Positions 47,793 through 56,578 of a stretch of DNA of 58,557 bases are shown here, piece by piece. The position numbers were made by a program, and so were the translations under genes. The DNA comes from Boothiomyces macroporosus (taxonomy: Eukaryota > Chytridiomycota > Chytridiomycetes > Rhizophydiales > Terramycetaceae): positions 1 to 58,557 of the forward strand of contig JADGKB010000091.1 in assembly GCA_027604185.1 (NCBI GenBank), written 5' to 3'. The notes under the pieces are model-generated. The model was not told where the DNA came from. It did not search any database and saw only the letters and a list, made by a program, of their open reading frames with translations. Position 1 is the stretch's first letter. Every line of letters begins with the position of its first letter.

Positions 47793-47896
47793 ATAAAAGT
47801 CCAGTCATTGAGTACAGTTTTTTATTTACGACTGTACTGAGGCTGGTTGTGGCTGGAATGTGGCTGGAATGTGGCGAGAGTCCAGTCATAAAAGTA
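47793..47896 (-). repeat. Right terminal inverted repeat
   Basis: Inverted copy of 45973-46075 with two extra CATTCCAGCCA-like units. Confidence 0.75.
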
Positions 47897-48040
47897 GTTT
47901 TTTCTGCACCCCTTAAGAAAAAGTAAATTCCCACTTCCTTTCGATTTTGAGCTGTACATTTCAGGTATATTTTAGCATCGATTTAACACTGTCCATGAGT
48001 AATCTCCAAAAAAACAATACAGATTTTATTACCACCACCA

Positions 48041-50661
48041 TTAGTTTTCAGTGGACTTAAGAGACGTAGTAGCAATGCTAGCATTGTTTTTCGTTCGAGT
48101 CCAAATCAAAAAGTAGGAATCCCAGGCAGAAGCAGTTTCAGTATCGAGGTAGGTAATCGTGAAAGAATCACCGTCTACGATATATTTGCGATGGTTTTTA
48201 GATAAGCTTTCGGTTCTAAATACTTTAATACCTTTGAGTTTCCAGACAATACCAGCTCCAAACGCAACGCCTTCTTTGTCTTCTAATCGAAGTTTCTGAT
48301 AGTTGCAGAAAGTAACCAACTCTGGGGTTTCGGCTACAATCACTCTTGATTTAGCTTCAGACCAGAAACCAACTTTTTTCATCAACACCACAGCGTCGTC
48401 CAATACCTTGCTTTTATCTCTGGATTTCTTCTTTACCCCGTCATTGTTAACGCTGCCTCCAGTTTTTGAACTAGCACTGCCTTTACTAGTTCCTTTCTCA
48501 TCATCCAACCAGCACAAATATACTTTGTACGTAAACGATGATAACAAATTGAAAAAGAGAACGCAAAATACTGCAATTATTTTGATGGCAGCCTTGAGTC
48601 TATAGTTGATCCCAGGCGCAGAAAGGGTTGCAATAGCAAACAAGCAAATCTAACTTAATATTGACTTACCAAAACTGAGTTGTAGATTGATACACTTATC
48701 ATTTTAGTCTCATTGAATTTGGACGGGATGTTTCGCGTCTTAAACGCAATGAACAAATTAAGCAACAAGAGAGCAGCACAATAAACAGAAATTACTGACA
48801 CCATCGTGGCTTGGAACGACACTGATGATGATGAACAGCTCCAAGCATACAATCCACTGCCTTCCGACAACACTGCAGGCTTTGGAGCATCAACAAAATT
48901 CCAGATTAACGAAAGTACAATTATTGGAATAGATATCCCGACACCAACAGCTATGGTCATATGATTGGAGAACATTTTCCTTTGGTATATCTTTGTGAAT
49001 AGCACATAGAGCCGGTAGTTTTTGATAAACATCATCCCATAGTAAATTGAAAATGTAATTGGCAGCAAAAAAGAGTCAGAGGTACACATTGATTTGGAAG
49101 GAATATTCACCATTAATCCAAAGTTTAGCCATGATACAAGGATGCACAATTGCATAACCAAACCGCTATTGATATCAGAAGATTTTATGATAGATTTGCC
49201 ACGATTGACCACTGTTAAAGCAATTGTAGCAATACTCATTAGAAATCCCAAAATGCCGATACAAACCGTTGTAATTCCTAGTGGGTCACCAACGATGCGC
49301 AAGTAATCAGCAACTGTGGTTGGATCGATCGCGTCTGCAGGCTTGACTAAAGTCCCTCCAGGATAAACGTAAGGCATGTATTGAATTTCACGTCCGTTTG
49401 ACCACTTGGAGACCATTGGAAAAGACAAGTCTGCTTGGAAGTTGTAGATGCCATAATCACCTTTCCTCTCACCATTTTGATCAAGAACTACTTTACCGGT
49501 AGTAGTTTCAAAGTCAGGAAATTGGAAAGCAGAAGGGACTTTCATTTGAGAATTAAGTTCTCCTATAATTAGAAACAAGAACCTAATGCCAGTTTGGTAA
49601 CATTGTTACCGTTTGCCTTTACCAGCGCATCCATTCCTAAGGCCATCAGGTCAACGCAGGAGGAGAAAAAGTACCCAAACGAACTGGTGCTGTTTACTTG
49701 GGATAAATTTGCCGCTGGATTCAATACATTCAGTCTATTTTGCTTCCAGTACGCATCGAACTGATCGGCAACCGGACCATCATCCCGCTCCAACGGAAAA
49801 AGAAAGGTTGTCCCAGCAATTGAAGGAGTAGGAACCATACCGTTCAGTCCATCCGTGCCAATCCAGACAAAGCCTTCTCCATACACGCCAACTTTAGTAC
49901 TTGCGTCTACAATAGTCTGATATTGTAGAGCATTTCCAAAATAGATGACAATGCGCGCTTGGGAGCTCAAAATTTGTTTTGCAATAGAAACGGCACCATT
50001 ATAGTCAATGTTGGTTTCAAAGATTTGACGAGAGAGAATAGTAATGTTCATTTGCTCTGCAAATGTTAAGAAGGTAGAGATCTCACCGTTTCCGTAGTCA
50101 TCGTCAGAGTTGAGAGTAGCAATCTTGAACCATCCATTTGAAACAATATATTCTGCTAAAGATAGAGTCGCATCGTTATCATTTGGAATGGTTCGGAAAA
50201 AGTTTGGGTAGAGGTCTTTGCGAGCAAGAGCTAGGTTAGTAATAATTACTAGGGTTTGTTGAAGCGCCACAACACATGGGAATATTATAGTTCTGCAATA
50301 TCAACGAAGCTATAATACTCTTGGAAGACCCACCAGTGCCAATAATGAAGATTTCTTCGAGCTGAGTCATTTGGAGAGTGTCAATAATCAATTCCTTTGT
50401 TTGACCATGGTTGTTGAGCAAAGTAGGAACAATCTTTGCATCAGGATGTATTAAAGAAGTATTTTCACGATTCATCTGGTCGATTCGAAGGTATATAGAT
50501 TCTATTGCATCAGACTACAGTTAGTAATTTATTACCCAATCGTATACTCCGTCAATGTAATACAAGAGGAGACCGACTTTAATGATCGTGCTTCCATTTG
50601 GAGAAAGTGCTGTACATATGCAAGCAAGTAACGATAGTATTACCAAATAGGGTGATTTCAT
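48041..50661 (-). CDS. Class C G-protein-coupled receptor (GABA-B-like), 5 exons
   Basis: 846 aa after removing introns 50515-50535 (21 nt), 50231-50249 (19), 49563-49582 (20) and 48650-48669 (20). Signal peptide MKSPYLVILSLLACICTALS. A bilobed periplasmic-binding/ANF-type ligand domain spans about 25-430; it includes IIGTGGSS, GASTNPTLARKDLYPNFFRTIPND and VWIGTDGLNG. Seven membrane helices span about 443-680 (first TTVCIGILGFLMSIATIALTVV). A cytosolic tail of about 165 residues contains a Ser/Gly/Lys linker and then a folded-looking region (FGAGIVWKLKGIKVFRT, YIVDGDSFTITYLDTE). The splice giving ASTNPTLARKDLYP matches the GABA-B motif. There is no Cys-rich domain between ligand domain and TM1, as in GABA-B. 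The ATG at 50661 precedes the signal peptide. Intron 3 begins GTTCTT, an unusual 5' site. Confidence 0.88.
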
Positions 50662-51098
50662 AATTATAGAAAACGCGAAAGGCTGGCGACGCTTTAGCTT
50701 TTGTTCGCGTTTGAATTCTGCAAAATTGGAAATGTGGGAAGTGATTCTCCTTTGATCAAAACCAAATCTTTCCAATACTGATGCAAAGTGCTATACTCTG
50801 GCACACTGTTACTTTAAAGAGGAAAATATTGGTGGCTTCCATCGATCAATTACGATACTTCAGTTTCAAAAGATTCAACTGAAATAGAGGCTGTATGGAT
50901 ATTTTTGATTTTGTTTAAACTGTTCATATATCATTAAGATCGTTTATTGAGTGGTTGATCCAAAAATGGAAATATTGATCATTAAAAGACAAATGGAAAC
51001 CCCCTTAAAAAAACCTAAGCGGATTTATTTCAAACTATAAATTCAATAGGCGAGAGATTATATTTACACAAATCCCATGGAATATATAATCACCACTT
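50662..51098. other. Intergenic region between GPCR and transposase remnant
   Basis: About 437 bases of AT-rich sequence with no gene recognised. The frame upstream of the GPCR ATG is open but has no other ATG. Confidence 0.5.
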
Positions 51099-51560
51099 CA
51101 TTTAAATTCCATTAATTTCCAATCCTTCAGCCGTTTATTTACGCGCTCAATATCTTGTCTTATTCTGCTGATTTTATAATTTAGTCTTCTTTGATCTGCA
51201 GTAAGATTTGAACCTTTGTATGGTACTTGATTCCCAAATATATCCTTTATCACCTAGTAATAACTTTGTAGGAGGTACAATGAAAGACAACCAATTTCGG
51301 AAGATACTAATATCGCTATAAGCATCTTTGTATGGCCCATTTACCCAAATGATTCGTTTTGGGTTTGTCGATACCACCACCTCATATTTGAGGGCGTAGA
51401 ATTTATCTTTTCCAGACCAATATTGCCATGGTTGATACTGCGGCTTATTGATCCTACAACAAGTAACATCTACACTTCCAATTAGTGCGAGGTGAAATAA
51501 TACATACTCTTGAATGACTTTGCTCCGATATTGAAAATAAAAGTTCAATAGTAAATACAC
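51099..51560 (-). pseudogene. DDE-superfamily transposase remnant (DDE_4/Harbinger-like), frameshifted
   Basis: The first frame (to about 51240) holds the catalytic core: GSVDVTCCRINKP (first Asp), YWSGKDKFYALKYEVVV, NGPYKDAYSDISIFR, and LLLGDKGY (second Asp). One base-shift later, in another frame, comes the normal C-terminus: PYKGSNLTADQRRLNYKISR and IRQDIERVNKRLKDWKLMEFK, with the catalytic Glu in DIERV, ending at the TGA at 51099. No intron of the usual type joins the two frames, so this is a decayed copy. The N-terminal DNA-binding part is missing and no terminal repeats were seen. Confidence 0.75.
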
Positions 51561-52072
51561 CTAATCATACACAATGATAACAAACAGAAATACTTTTTCT
51601 TATACACTAGTGCTGGCTATTGCTAGGAGCGGATAATTACACTTGGCGAGTTTGTTTTGAGTGCCAAATTCGGTTAGGTGTGGCATTAGCCATTTCAACT
51701 CGGGCTTTCCCTAAACCATTAAAAAGGGGATTCTTTAAGAAATAATTACTAAACAGCACCGGGAAATACTTGCTGGATAAGCGTATTAAGAGCTACGTTA
51801 TTGAAACAAACTATTTTTGTATCTTCTCATTCTCCCATGGAGCCCTGGATTTATTCGAGTCCTGGGAAAAACGCCAAGCTTTTTTTTGTGTCCACATTCT
51901 CACTGCTGTCAGTGATGGGAAAGCACCATATAAAGAGAGTAACTGGTTGTTTTCTGTTTTCTCATTTCATTGGTATTATTTGGATTTAATTGCGACTGTA
52001 CTGTGAGAGAGAAAAGTATCTATTTTTCCATACGTACTGATTTGGAATTACTATATTTGGAACGAGCCCATC
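51561..52072. other. Intergenic region upstream of secreted FAD oxidase
   Basis: About 510 bases. Short plus-strand frames around 51770-52006 are not supported. It includes the promoter of the oxidase. Confidence 0.5.
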
Positions 52073-52080
52073 TATAAAAA
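52073..52080 (+). promoter_or_regulatory. TATA box of secreted FAD oxidase
   Basis: TATAAAAA, about 31 bases before the ATG at 52111. Confidence 0.6.
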
Positions 52081-52110
52081 CCACGAGGGAGTAGCGTCTC
52101 TATAGAAATT

Positions 52111-53691
52111 ATGCTGTTTTCTCTACTTGCTGCTGTCCAAGCCCAAAGTCTGTTCAACGCTGATGGATTATTCTACCAGTGCAATCCATCCACTATTTTC
52201 GCTCCAAACACTACTGAGCAAGTTCAAGCTGTTATCCAACAAGCTATTGCAAATGGAACTACTGTTAAAGCTTATGCTGCCGGCCACTCTAGAAACAATG
52301 TCATGTGTACTGATGGTGTAACATTGTTGACTACAAACTTGAACCAGCTTATTTCAGTTGACAAAGAAAAGCAAACTGTTACTGTTGGTGGTGGGATGAA
52401 ACTACTTGATTTCAGCAACGCTATCTTGGAGTACGGCTTCATCATGCCTGGTGTTCCTGATTATGGTGGTATCACTGTCGCTGGAGCAATTGGAACTGGT
52501 GCCCATGGTTCTTCACTAAAACACTCAAGTTCCACTCATGACTACTTGGTTGCTGCAAAAATAGTAACTGGAACAGGTGACATTGTTGACATTGATGAAA
52601 CTGATCTAGACTTTCCAGCTGTTAGAGTAAACCTGGGTGCGCTAGGCATCTTGACTGAAGTTACAATGAAAGTACTTCCAGTGCAAAAGATCAAGACGCA
52701 AAATATTGAAATTGATTTCAACAATGCTACTTTAAATCTGCCTGAAATCATTGCTCAATATGACTTTGCTGGATGCTATTATTTCCCATACAACAAAAGA
52801 GCTGTACTGACTACTTCGAATTTCGTAGATGCTTCTACTCCTGGTAACGGACACAAGACTTCCTGGGATATGCCACCTGTTCCATTAGCTGTCCAAGCAT
52901 GGGCTATCCCTAAAGTACTCGATACAGTCAATGGTTTATTATCCGAAGACGAAGTCTGTCCATTGGCCAATCTCCGTGCTGACCAATTGAAATCTGGTGA
53001 AACTTCTGAAGCAGTTGGTAATTTTGGGCCAATGTACATGGGCAACTTGTTCCATGATATCGCAAACGTAGTCAATGTTGAACTAAACATTCCGATCAGC
53101 AAATTGGCTGATGCTTACCAAGATATCATCAAGATTGTAAACGATGTAAAGACTTGCTTCCCAATCTATGGTATCTATACCAGATTTGCTACTCCAGGAA
53201 AAACATTTATGGGCCCTAATGCTATCAGCGAACCTATTGCGCACTTGGAAATCCATATTTTGAACAGCTTTAATATTCCATACCTCGGTTTCGCAGCTAT
53301 TGCAGAAATCCGCCAACTCTTGAATGAAAAGTACAATGCTGAACCTCATTATGGAAAGAACTGGGGATCTGACTTTACTCAACTAAACACTAAACTTGGA
53401 AATAGAGCTGATTTGTTTGCAAAAGCAGTTCAAAGATTTGACCCTAACGGTTTATTTACAAACAAGTTTTTACAAAACTTGCAATCTAATGCTGCCAGAT
53501 TAGACACCAAACAGTGTGCTTTTACTCAAGATTGTTATTGCGAGGTTGATTCTGATTGCTCAGCTGGCTACAGCTGTGTTCAAGGGCATATCTTTACTCC
53601 AGCTAGAGTCTGCAGAAAATCGTTTGGTACTTTTTGTGAAAGAGGTGATGAATGTGCTTCTAACAGATGTGTCTTGTATCACTGCATTTGA
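52111..53691 (+). CDS. Secreted FAD-dependent sugar-lactone oxidase (arabinono/gulonolactone oxidase-like) with Cys-rich tail
   Basis: 526 aa, signal peptide MLFSLLAAVQAQ, no intron. The FAD_binding_4 domain (about 25-210) has VKAYAAGHSRN, whose His is in the place of the flavin-linked His of the ALO/GULO family, and GGITVAGAIGTGAHGSS. The C-terminal ALO-type domain ends with EPHYGKNW (HWGK in classical members) and AVQRFDPNGLFTNKFL. Beyond the usual end lies a Cys-rich module of about 65 residues: CAFTQDCYCEVDSDCSAGYSCVQG is seen in pieces, then VCRKSFGTFCERGDECASNRCVLYHC. Classical fungal ALO is in the mitochondrial outer membrane; this one should be secreted. The reaction would be oxidation of a sugar lactone or polyol with O2, giving H2O2. 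The exact substrate is unknown. Confidence 0.9.
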   Translation: MLFSLLAAVQAQSLFNADGLFYQCNPSTIFAPNTTEQVQAVIQQAIANGTTVKAYAAGHSRNNVMCTDGVTLLTTNLNQLISVDKEKQTVTVGGGMKLLDFSNAILEYGFIMPGVPDYGGITVAGAIGTGAHGSSLKHSSSTHDYLVAAKIVTGTGDIVDIDETDLDFPAVRVNLGALGILTEVTMKVLPVQKIKTQNIEIDFNNATLNLPEIIAQYDFAGCYYFPYNKRAVLTTSNFVDASTPGNGHKTSWDMPPVPLAVQAWAIPKVLDTVNGLLSEDEVCPLANLRADQLKSGETSEAVGNFGPMYMGNLFHDIANVVNVELNIPISKLADAYQDIIKIVNDVKTCFPIYGIYTRFATPGKTFMGPNAISEPIAHLEIHILNSFNIPYLGFAAIAEIRQLLNEKYNAEPHYGKNWGSDFTQLNTKLGNRADLFAKAVQRFDPNGLFTNKFLQNLQSNAARLDTKQCAFTQDCYCEVDSDCSAGYSCVQGHIFTPARVCRKSFGTFCERGDECASNRCVLYHCI

Positions 53692-53712
53692 ATAAATTAA
53701 TGGAAGGTTATA

Positions 53713-53916
53713 TTTTGGTCTTGAACCCGTTTAGTAATTTCAAGTCTTTTGGTCATGAACCTGTGTAGTATTTTCAAGTCTTTTGGTCTTGAACCCGTTT
53801 AGTAATTTCAAGTCTTTTGGTCTTGAACCCGTTTAGTAATTTCAAGTCTTTTGGTCTTGAACCCGTTTAGTATTTTCAAGTCTTTTGGTCATGAACCTGT
53901 GTAGTATTTTCAAATG
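53713..53916. repeat. 34-bp tandem repeat, 6 copies of two types
   Basis: Unit TTTTGGTCTTGAACCCGTTT plus AGTAATTTCAAGTC (type A) at 53713, 53781, 53815 and 53849. Units 2 and 6 (53747, 53883) are type B: CATGAACCTGTGTAGTATTTTC. There are no spacers. It lies just after the oxidase stop. Confidence 0.9.
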
Positions 53917-54114
53917 ATCAAATCCGAGTTCCCGTCTCCAGTGGCACATGGTCACGTTTTGAGTGAATGCCAAAACCTTTTCGCTATGGAAGAGTAGATG
54001 GAATAAACAGGCAGGCTGTTACGCATACTGTAACTATTCTATTACTAGTATGTTTTAAGGGGAAGATTGGTTGCCTATGTGCGGTTGAGTGTCGAGGTCA
54101 TAGGGACAAGAACC

Positions 54115-54555
54115 ATGACCAAATCCAAAAAAAGAAAATGTAATTCTTACCTCATGAACAAGTTCCTATCAAAGCTGATTAAGCCTTTTAAAAAGAAGAA
54201 GGTATCCAGCAAACCCAAAGCATCTCCTGCTGTAAAAGTTTACGAGACAAGCACAAAGCAAGAAAAAGCAGAAAATAAAGATACACAGGTAGCGGAGCCT
54301 ACACCACAAAAAAATGAAAATGTACAGCGCGAAAAGACCCCACAGAGTTATCTAGAATGGCAGCAAAACTGTATTGATTTATCCACGGTTGAATTTACGC
54401 TAACCCCAAACAAGCTGCAGGATTACATCAACTGGCAAAACACCATAATTTCAGAAAAAGAAAACTCTTATTTTGTATGGCAAGACAATATGTTTATTCA
54501 TCGTCCTATATCTACCAAAAAGAGCTACATTGAGTGGCAAAACCAACTGCAATAA
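54115..54555 (+). CDS. Basic protein with four Y-x-x-W-Q motifs, unknown
   Basis: 146 aa from the ATG at 54115 (MTKSKKRKCNSYL). The N-terminal third is Lys-rich (FKKKKVSSKPK) and disordered, then a Lys/Glu/Gln/Pro linker. The C-terminal half holds four copies of a short motif: SYLEWQQN, DYINWQNT, SYFVWQDN and SYIEWQNQ, spaced about 20-28 residues. Tyr, Trp and Gln are invariant. I know no family with this repeat. It may be a set of short binding motifs or a small repeat fold. The stop overlaps AATAAA. The next gene's ATG is 15 bases after the stop and in the same frame. Confidence 0.7.
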   Translation: MTKSKKRKCNSYLMNKFLSKLIKPFKKKKVSSKPKASPAVKVYETSTKQEKAENKDTQVAEPTPQKNENVQREKTPQSYLEWQQNCIDLSTVEFTLTPNKLQDYINWQNTIISEKENSYFVWQDNMFIHRPISTKKSYIEWQNQLQ

Positions 54556-54570
54556 AGTTCGCGTTTTCTA

Positions 54571-55505
54571 ATGTTAAAAATTGAACTTGAACAACCCTCT
54601 CCAAGAACAGGTCACTCCATTACAAAAGTCAATAATAAATGGTACATGTTTGGCGGCGCTTCACATGAAGAAGGGTTTAAAAATGATTTGTATGTTTTGG
54701 ATGGTACTTGGAAACAGCTTGCATCTAGTTCGATAGCGCGATATGAGCATACAGCTATCCCGTTACAAAATAATTTATTGATTATATTTGGATCTACTGA
54801 AAGTGGACCTACGGTATCACCACAGCTATACAATACCTTAACTGACAGATGGACTGATTTAGAAATTAAAGGTGCAATCACACCAAGGATACTTCGATCA
54901 GTAGGGATTGTTGGTGATCGAGTATATGTATTTGGTGGCGGGTATTTCAATGATCAGCCTATACAAGACACAGGCAAGTTTTTATTAACAAGGCATGTAT
55001 TGTTTGGAAACGAATAAACTGGTGTGGATTAAAGTAAGTAACAGTGGGCCGCCAAAAAGACTCGGACATTCTATTTGCGCTATAGGTACTTGCAACTAAC
55101 TTGGGCGAAATGGTATATGTTTATGGCGGCATGTCTGAAGGGAAAACCCTGAATGATCTGTGGCAGTTTAACACAAAAACCAACAGATGGATCCAGTTGG
55201 AGTCTTTTGAAGAGCGATGCGCGCATACATGCGTCAATTACAACAACAAGCTGTATATATACGGTGGAATGAAAACACAACCGCTGATGGTTCATGACAC
55301 TATGATTTCATACGACGGGAAATGGAAAACAGAAGGCAATTACACGGGACGGATGGATCATGTGTGCGTGGTAGATGATGGCGTAGTTGTACATGGCGGA
55401 ATGAGTTTTTCAAATGTATTCCAAGATGGTTTCAAGTTGGTCATCAAATCAGAGAAATCAATCAAAGAACAAGACCACTTGAGCCCAGTAAAGGTTTTCG
55501 ATTAA
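54571..55505 (+). CDS. Kelch-repeat protein (3 exons, unusual introns)
   Basis: 298-aa beta-propeller protein. Kelch units show the GG followed by spaced Tyr/Trp: RTGHSITKVNNKWYMFGGAS, RYEHTAIPLQNNLLIIFGS, RVYVFGGGYFNDQPIQDT|GMYCLETNKLVWIKV, RLGHSICAIG|EMVYVYGGMS, CVNYNNKLYIYGGM, MDHVCVVDDGVVVHGGMS. Intron 1 (54974-54992) is 19 nt and GC-AG. Intron 2 (55086-55104) is 19 nt with a CTAAC branch point but ends in GG or TG instead of AG. Both joins are dictated by the kelch pattern and by frame (897 nt of coding sequence including stop). Kelch propellers are protein-interaction platforms; the partner is unknown. The preceding Y-x-x-W-Q gene ends 15 bases upstream in frame, so a joint transcript is possible. 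Confidence 0.85.
54974..54992 (+). other. 19-nt GC-AG intron
   Basis: GCAAGTTTTTATTAACAAG, with a TTAAC branch point. Splicing joins ...QDT-G-MYCLETNK in frame. A GT-AG alternative inside it (15 nt) gives the wrong frame. Confidence 0.7.
55086..55104 (+). other. 19-nt intron lacking a 3' AG
   Basis: GTACTTGCAACTAACTTGG, or shifted one base left to end in TG. Length, 5' GT and CTAAC branch point are typical. The joined protein CAIG-EMVYVYGG fits the kelch pattern. Confidence 0.6.
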
Positions 55506-55578
55506 TAAAATATTTATCTGAATACTTGTCCAAAGGTAGGTGTCTGAAAGTTTCCTTTTTTTCCGGACATCAAGAAAG

Positions 55579-56572
55579 ATGCTGAGTGCAGAGCTAAACA
55601 AACTTTCAATCAAAGATCAAGGGCAAAAGGAACCGAAGCGATGGTCGTTGGATGATTTCGATGTCGGTAATGCTTACTAATCAAAGGGAAAGCCTTGGGC
55701 AGAGGAAAGTTTGGGAGAGTGTATTTGGCAAGGGAGAAAAAGAGCGGGTACGTTGTCGCTCTCAAAGTGATGTTTAAACAAGAGCTTCATGAAAACAGAG
55801 TGAGTAGAGTTAATGGTAGGTGGAGAAGCAATTGCGGAGAGAAATCGAGATTCAGTCTCATCTCAGACACCCAAACATTCTACGATTATATGGTACGGCA
55901 TCTCTTATTTAGGTATCCTATCGATAACAAGGTTATTTCTATGATGAGAAACGTGTATATTTGATTCTGGAGTATGCAGCACAAGGGGAAATGTACAAAG
56001 TACTGTTCAACTAACGGAAAGCAACTACAAAAAAAGACCCGCTTCGATGAAGAAACTACCAGCAAATATATTCTTCAGATGGCGAAAGCGCTGTCTTATT
56101 TACATCAAAAGAATGTGATTCACAGGGACATCAAACCAGGTTGAATTTAGTTGACAAAAGAAAACTTGCTGCTTGGAATGAATGGAGAGTTGAAAATTGC
56201 TGATTTCGGATGGTCTGTTCATGCGCCAAATAGTAGAAGAACTACCATGTGTGGGACTTTGGATTATCTTCCTCCAGAGATGGTTGAAGGAAGAGACCAT
56301 TCAAAGGATGTTGATTTGTGGTCATTGGGTGTGCTCTGTTATGAATTCCTAGGTAAAACTCTTTGACTCTAGTTGGAGTTCCTCCATTTGAAGATCACAC
56401 TAGCCACAAAGCTACTTATAGAAGAATTGCTAAAATTGACCTAAAGTTTCCAGATTACGTATCTCCTGAAGCTAAAGATCTGATTAAAAAGCTGCTGGTT
56501 AAAGAACCAGAAAAGCGACTGAGGTTAAGTGGAGTAATGAGCCATGAATTTATCATCAAATATAACTCTTAA
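55579..56572 (+). CDS. Aurora kinase (7 exons)
   Basis: Mitotic serine/threonine kinase of the Aurora/Ipl1 family (chromosome biorientation, cytokinesis). 283 aa after removing introns 55667-55686 (20 nt), 55800-55819 (20), 55893-55931 (39, two abutting introns), 56000-56021 (22), 56140-56160 (21) and 56353-56372 (20). Signatures: the glycine loop [25 protein letters not shown] (Lys), [16 protein letters not shown], the catalytic loop HRDIKPEN, and the hallmark T-loop [27 protein letters not shown]. The N-terminal extension is only about 30 residues and shows no obvious KEN or D-box. One Aurora gene is usual in fungi. The ATG at 55579 is the first in frame. Its stop is 6 bases from the stop of the convergent esterase. 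Confidence 0.95.
55893..55931 (+). other. Two abutting introns with zero-length exon (20 + 19 nt)
   Basis: GTACGGCATCTCTTATTTAG (55893-55912) is followed directly by GTATCCTATCGATAACAAG (55913-55931). Each has GT, AG and standard size. Only removal of both joins LRLYG to [14 protein letters not shown]. Confidence 0.75.
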
Positions 56573-56578
56573 TTTCAT

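Larger units (their letters stand above)
45973..47896. mobile_element. 1.9-kb element bounded by about 100-bp terminal inverted repeats
   Basis: The left arm (45973-46075) and the reverse complement of the right arm (47896-47793) both run TACTTTTATGACTGGACTC, then CGCCACA, then ACCAGCCTCAGTACAGTCG, then AAATAAAAAACTGTACTC, then ATGACTGGACTTTT. The right arm has extra copies of an 11-bp unit (CATTCCAGCCA) and the left arm has an extra 25 bp. Inside is one broken minus-strand gene with a zinc-finger part and a USP-like protease part. No target-site duplication is obvious and no DDE transposase is visible. It may be a non-autonomous or decayed DNA transposon, or a Maverick/Mutator-like passenger. 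It sits between two minus-strand genes. Confidence 0.65.

Noticed and set aside
53713..53916. CRISPR-like array
   Set aside because: Units are contiguous with no spacers, and the genome is eukaryotic; it is a minisatellite.
54979..54992. GT-AG intron of about 15 nt inside the first kelch intron
   Set aside because: It would leave the downstream exon in the wrong frame, whereas the 19-nt GC-AG choice restores the kelch motif.
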